Shown here: positions 5,886 to 8,876 of the stretch, one piece after another
How positions within the stretch are numbered: position 1 is the stretch's first letter
Layout of the letters: each line of letters begins with the position of its first letter
Assembly (NCBI GenBank): GCA_009781965.1
Contig: WQUS01000355.1
Location: forward strand, 1-8,876
Source: Bacillota bacterium
GTDB taxonomy: Bacteria; Bacillota; Desulfotomaculia; Desulfotomaculales; Desulfallaceae
DNA length: 8,876 nucleotides
Direction: 5' to 3'
Made by a program: the position numbers and the translations under genes
The notes under the pieces: generated by a model
What the model was told of the DNA's origin: nothing
The model's database searches: none
The model's input: the letters and a program-made list of their open reading frames with translations, nothing else

Positions 5886-7142
5886 TTATTGAGGATGCCC
5901 GGACACATCAACCGCCGATAATGATTTCAAATGCTTGGTTTCAGGCAGGAAAATAAGAGGCAGCACGGCTAACAGGTAAATAACAGAAGTACCTCCAATA
6001 GCGAAAGTAAGAGAAGTTTTGGCGCCTATAACGGCAAGGATGGTCGGGGCAAAGAAAGCGAACATCCGGGCTACATTGAAGATCGTATTGACACTTGTAG
6101 TCCTGATTTCGGTAGGGAATAATTCTGAAAAGTAACCGCCGGTAATGCCGAAGAAAGGATAGGTTAAAAACGCATATACCGGTGCAAACATAAATAGCGC
6201 ACTGGGGTTGTTAATGGAGACAAAAATCAAAATCGCTGCTACCGAAGCGAGCAAGGATATATAAGCGGGCAATTTTCTTCCCCACCGGTCAGCTATCTGA
6301 CCAATTAAAAGAAATCCGATTAAACCGCCGATGTTAAGCGCGATCATGTAGTTCATAGACTTGACGACACCCATGCCTTTGCTTGAAGCCAGCCAGGAAG
6401 GGATCCAACTCATTGAACCGTAGTAGGCATATCCCACTAAAAGCATCATCAAAAGACAAAGGCCCAATCTTCGCCTGATGCCAGGTTCAAACATACGTCT
6501 CAAATCGGCAAGTTTTGTTTTGCCCTGTGCATCTCTTTCCTTGGCTTGAAGCCATACATCCGATTCTTTTAAAAATATCCAGACACAAATCGCGAGCACA
6601 ATTCCGGCCGCCCCGATATAAAAGATGGGGCGCCACCCATAAATGGGCAATATTCGCTGTACGGCCAAAGCCCCAATGATCGGTCCAATCGCCGCCGAAC
6701 ACTGAATGGTAGCCGAGGCCCGGATCCGGAATTTTTGTGCGACAGTTTCAGCTACCATGGTCATGCCAATGCCCCACTGGGCGCCAAGGCCCACGCCGGC
6801 AAGAAAACGCAGTATGAACAGTACGGGCAGTGTTTTGCCGAAAGGGAAAAGTACGGTAAACATGGAAAACCAAATCAGCGTCGCTATCATGGCCTTTTTG
6901 CGGCCTATCTTGTCCGCAAACCACCCGCTGATTACTCCGCCTATTCCGGCTCCCAACAACGGCGCTCCCAATAAATAACCCATTTGCGTTGCACTAAAGC
7001 CCAATTCCTTGGCAATAACCGGAGCGGCAAAAGTCAGGAAATTCCAGTCCATGTTGTCCAGGCAATAGGCCAAAAAAGCAAATAATATAGCCAGGCATGC
7101 TCTACGTGTGAGTTTGCTGTCAAACGCTGCGTCGGAATTCAT
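5886..7142 (-). CDS. MFS transporter, carboxylate/aromatic acid:H+ symporter-like
   Basis: A 418-residue membrane protein with about 12 transmembrane segments. The first helix carries LDNMDWNFLTF (28-38), resembling the acidic motif in helix 1 of aromatic-acid and carboxylate proton symporters. Motif A appears in both halves, GWFADKIGRKK (73-83) and GQIADRWGRK (281-290). Helix 4 reads RFLAGVGLGAQWGIG (112-126) followed by Glu132, the pattern of shikimate/sialate/lactate-type carriers. SELFPTEIRTTSVN (339-352) and the terminal LPETK (399-403) are further signatures of this group. GGAGG lies 7 nt before ATG 7140-7142. The gene is inserted between the acyl-CoA synthetase and the thiolase-like gene, so I infer that it imports the acid which the synthetase activates. 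Which acid is used cannot be read from the sequence. Confidence 0.9.
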   Translation of the reverse strand: MNSDAAFDSKLTRRACLAILFAFLAYCLDNMDWNFLTFAAPVIAKELGFSATQMGYLLGAPLLGAGIGGVISGWFADKIGRKKAMIATLIWFSMFTVLFPFGKTLPVLFILRFLAGVGLGAQWGIGMTMVAETVAQKFRIRASATIQCSAAIGPIIGALAVQRILPIYGWRPIFYIGAAGIVLAICVWIFLKESDVWLQAKERDAQGKTKLADLRRMFEPGIRRRLGLCLLMMLLVGYAYYGSMSWIPSWLASSKGMGVVKSMNYMIALNIGGLIGFLLIGQIADRWGRKLPAYISLLASVAAILIFVSINNPSALFMFAPVYAFLTYPFFGITGGYFSELFPTEIRTTSVNTIFNVARMFAFFAPTILAVIGAKTSLTFAIGGTSVIYLLAVLPLIFLPETKHLKSLSAVDVSGHPQ

Positions 7143-7161
7143 TTTCTCCCTCCTTGTTTTA

Positions 7162-7173
7162 ATGGCATGCCAT
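7162..7173. repeat. 12-bp perfect palindrome before the MFS gene
   Basis: ATGGCATGCCAT is self-complementary over all 12 bases. It lies in the 79-nt gap after the acyl-CoA synthetase gene, about 20 nt before the MFS start codon and just upstream of its ribosome binding site. It could be a regulator site or a small hairpin affecting translation; no other copy was noticed in the window. Confidence 0.35.
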
Positions 7174-7187
7174 CATCCATTCTCATA

Positions 7188-7213
7188 GTGACTGCACGAA
7201 GTGACTGCACGAA
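7188..7213. repeat. Tandem direct repeat, two 13-bp copies
   Basis: GTGACTGCACGAA occurs twice back to back (7188-7200 and 7201-7213) with no mismatch, just after the end of the acyl-CoA synthetase gene. It is either a recent slippage duplication or a two-copy binding site. It lies wholly between genes, so no protein is affected. Confidence 0.9.
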
Positions 7214-7221
7214 AAACAAAT

Positions 7222-8778
7222 TTAACTGATAAACCTGTCTCTGCCGGACCAATATCTCTTTTTAACCTCTGCCCGGAGCAGTTTCCCTACCGCTGTTTTG
7301 GGCAGCTTATCCGTGAAGGTTACGGTTTTGGGGCATTTATAGCCGGCCAGCCGGGATTTGACGAACCGGATCAGTTCCTCCTCGTCAGCAGACATGCCAT
7401 CTCTCAGCACAACCACCGCTTTTACAGCCTCGCCCCACTGTTCATCCGGCACCCCGATGACAATAACCTCCATGACTGCCGGATGCTCATATAAAATGTC
7501 TTCCACTTCACGGGGATACACATTTTCCCCGCCGGTAATGATCATATCGTGCTTGCGATCCACCAGATAGATGTAACCCTCCTGATCCACGGTCCCCAGG
7601 TCGCCGGTATGGAGCCAGCCGTTTCTAAGGGTTTCGGCTGTTTGTTTCGGTTTTTTCCAATAGCCAAGCATAATATTTTTACCCCTGGCCAGGATTTCAC
7701 CAATCTCTCCCGGCGTGACTTCGCTGCCGTCTGACCGGACTAATTTTAGCTCCACCATCAGTAACTCCCGTCCGACGGACTTGAGCCGATTTACCTGTTC
7801 CGGCGGGCCTTCCGGCACGTGGTCTTCGGGCCTTAAAAAAGTTGCCGTTGGGGCCGCTTCGGTCAGGCCATAACCTTGATAGAAAGAAATATTGTTGAAT
7901 TTTTGCAACATCTTTTTCAGCAGCTCCGGCGCCATGGGAGAACCGGCGTAAGAGACTTTTTTGAGGCTGCTCAAGTCAAATTCGTCCAGGGACGGATGAT
8001 CCATAAGCCAGTTATAGATAGTGGGAACGGCGTTAATGTGGGTACATTTCTCCCGTTCAATTAAGGCCAAAATGCTGTCCAAGTCGGGCCTTTTGAGAAT
8101 CGCCGCCTTTCCGCCGGCAATCAGCGCGCACATCAGCGGCCATACGGAAGCATGAAACATCGGCAGAACAAAGCAAGTAATCTCATTTTGATGAAATTGA
8201 TAATTGTAAGTTAAATCTATCGCGGCCGTCAACAGGTTTCGATGGCTGAGCATAACGCCTTTGGGCAGCCCGGTAGTCCCTCCCGTATACATCAATATGA
8301 CCATCTGATTTTCATCCAGGGGTACTTCCGGTTCAGCCGGGTGAGAGCGGGCCAGCATATCTTCATAGCCAAGGCAGCCCTCCTCCTGTCCCTCCATGCT
8401 GACCAAAAAATTAATACCCGCCGCGGCGGCAATTTCCCGGGCGATATTTTCATAGCCCGAACCGTAGAAGAGTATTTTGGCCTCGGCATCTTTCAATATG
8501 TGCGTCAGCTCATTATTGGCTAGCCTGAAATTAAGCGGCACAGTTACATAACCGGCTTTGGCCGCCGCAAAGTATATTTCCATAAACTGAGGACAGTTTT
8601 CCGCCAAAACAGCGAGATGTTTAGACCCATCAAAAGCAAAGGATAAAAGACTATGGGCCAGCCTGTTTATTCTTGCGTTAAACTCAGTGTAATTTAAGCG
8701 TTGGCCCTCAAATACCATACATTCTCTGGAACCATGCAGCTTAGCGCCTTTTTTTGGTATATCACCCAATAACCACAA
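7222..8778 (-). CDS. AMP-forming acyl-CoA synthetase (acid-CoA ligase)
   Basis: A 518-residue cytoplasmic ligase of the ANL (adenylate-forming) family that makes an acyl-CoA from a carboxylic acid, ATP and CoA. The phosphate-binding loop MYTGGTTGLPKG is at 163-174, the aromatic/adenine motif YQGYGLTEAAP at 300-310, the ATP-ribose TGD motif at 391-393, the hinge region DRKHDMIITGGENVYPREVED at 407-427, and the catalytic lysine of PKTAVGK at 499. Length is normal. I chose the TTG at 8776-8778 because GGAGG (8789-8793) lies 10 nt upstream; an in-frame TTG at 8785-8787 is only 1 nt from that site and cannot be used with it. It follows the acyl-CoA dehydrogenase stop codon by 15 nt. Closest in style to short/medium-chain or aryl-acid ligases; the substrate is unknown. 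It would perform the first committed step of the pathway. Confidence 0.94.
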   Translation of the reverse strand: MWLLGDIPKKGAKLHGSRECMVFEGQRLNYTEFNARINRLAHSLLSFAFDGSKHLAVLAENCPQFMEIYFAAAKAGYVTVPLNFRLANNELTHILKDAEAKILFYGSGYENIAREIAAAAGINFLVSMEGQEEGCLGYEDMLARSHPAEPEVPLDENQMVILMYTGGTTGLPKGVMLSHRNLLTAAIDLTYNYQFHQNEITCFVLPMFHASVWPLMCALIAGGKAAILKRPDLDSILALIEREKCTHINAVPTIYNWLMDHPSLDEFDLSSLKKVSYAGSPMAPELLKKMLQKFNNISFYQGYGLTEAAPTATFLRPEDHVPEGPPEQVNRLKSVGRELLMVELKLVRSDGSEVTPGEIGEILARGKNIMLGYWKKPKQTAETLRNGWLHTGDLGTVDQEGYIYLVDRKHDMIITGGENVYPREVEDILYEHPAVMEVIVIGVPDEQWGEAVKAVVVLRDGMSADEEELIRFVKSRLAGYKCPKTVTFTDKLPKTAVGKLLRAEVKKRYWSGRDRFIS

Positions 8779-8793
8779 TTCAGCCAAACCTCC

Positions 8794-8876
8794 CTAAAAT
8801 GAACGGGGCAGACCCATCCATTCCGCAATCATGTTTTTAGCCATTTCGTCGGCAATGGGGGAGAAGATCATTTGTT
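8794..8876 (-). CDS. C-terminus of probable acyl-CoA dehydrogenase (partial)
   Basis: Only the last 27 codons are inside the window, ending at a TAG stop (8794-8796). The readable end, MAKNMIAEWMGLPRSF, resembles the final helix of acyl-CoA dehydrogenases, which often reads like RNIIAERVLGLPR. The family call rests on this short stretch and on context: a desaturase is what a ligase plus enoyl-CoA hydratase set would need. The usual glycine-rich GGT/GTSEI segment before this helix is not clearly recognisable (SPIADEM instead). The stop codon is 15 nt before the ligase start, so the two genes are in the same operon. Confidence 0.55.
   Translation of the reverse strand, partial: QMIFSPIADEMAKNMIAEWMGLPRSF

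Noticed and set aside
7143..7181. Mini-ORF (MDDGMPLKQGGRK) ending in ATGA over the MFS start codon, possible leader peptide
   Set aside because: No ribosome binding site precedes it, and its last part is simply the MFS Shine-Dalgarno. It carries no run of a regulatory amino acid.
8779..8787. Start of the acyl-CoA synthetase at TTG 8785-8787
   Set aside because: It is only 1 nt from GGAGG, too close for initiation. The TTG three codons later has a normal 10-nt spacing.
1..8876. CRISPR arrays, tRNA or rRNA genes, insertion sequences, phage or defence genes
   Set aside because: No spaced repeats, cloverleaf-like segments, transposase motifs or terminal inverted repeats were seen; nearly all the window is accounted for by metabolic genes on one strand.

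Overview
The window most likely comes from an anaerobic, low-to-medium-GC Firmicute, perhaps a Negativicute or a Peptococcaceae-like organism. This is an inference from the strong AGGAGG-type ribosome binding sites before most genes, the clostridial 2[4Fe-4S] ferredoxin and the style of the CoA-catabolic gene set; no rRNA or other taxonomic marker is present. Every gene identified is on the minus strand, so transcription runs from right to left.

Layout, in order of transcription. The C-terminus of a probable acyl-CoA dehydrogenase (8794-8876) enters from the right edge. It is followed by an AMP-forming acyl-CoA synthetase (7222-8778), a carboxylate-type MFS transporter (5886-7142), a thiolase-like protein (4648-5823), its DUF35 zinc-ribbon/OB-fold partner (4214-4630), an enoyl-CoA hydratase (3390-4202), a second and different MFS transporter (2072-3364), a FixC/geranylgeranyl-reductase-like flavoprotein (1003-2070) and a small ferredoxin (807-977). 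Gaps are mostly 1-25 nt, with two longer ones of 62 and 79 nt, and a strong hairpin terminator (755-793) follows the ferredoxin. This looks like one operon whose promoter lies beyond the right edge. Further left is a separate gene, msrB (121-576), whose reading frame has no ATG, GTG or TTG at the expected start. Then come two inverted repeats, one resembling a FadR/GntR operator, and an unassigned left edge.

The operon reads as a catabolic module for an organic acid. The acid is taken up by an MFS carrier, activated to its CoA thioester, desaturated by the acyl-CoA dehydrogenase, hydrated by the crotonase and cleaved by the thiolase-like/DUF35 pair. The flavoprotein and ferredoxin probably handle electrons. 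Two details make it more than ordinary beta-oxidation. The thiolase-like protein lacks the usual nucleophilic cysteine, and no 3-hydroxyacyl-CoA dehydrogenase is encoded in the visible part. Together they suggest retro-aldol rather than thiolytic cleavage. The substrate cannot be named from the sequence.
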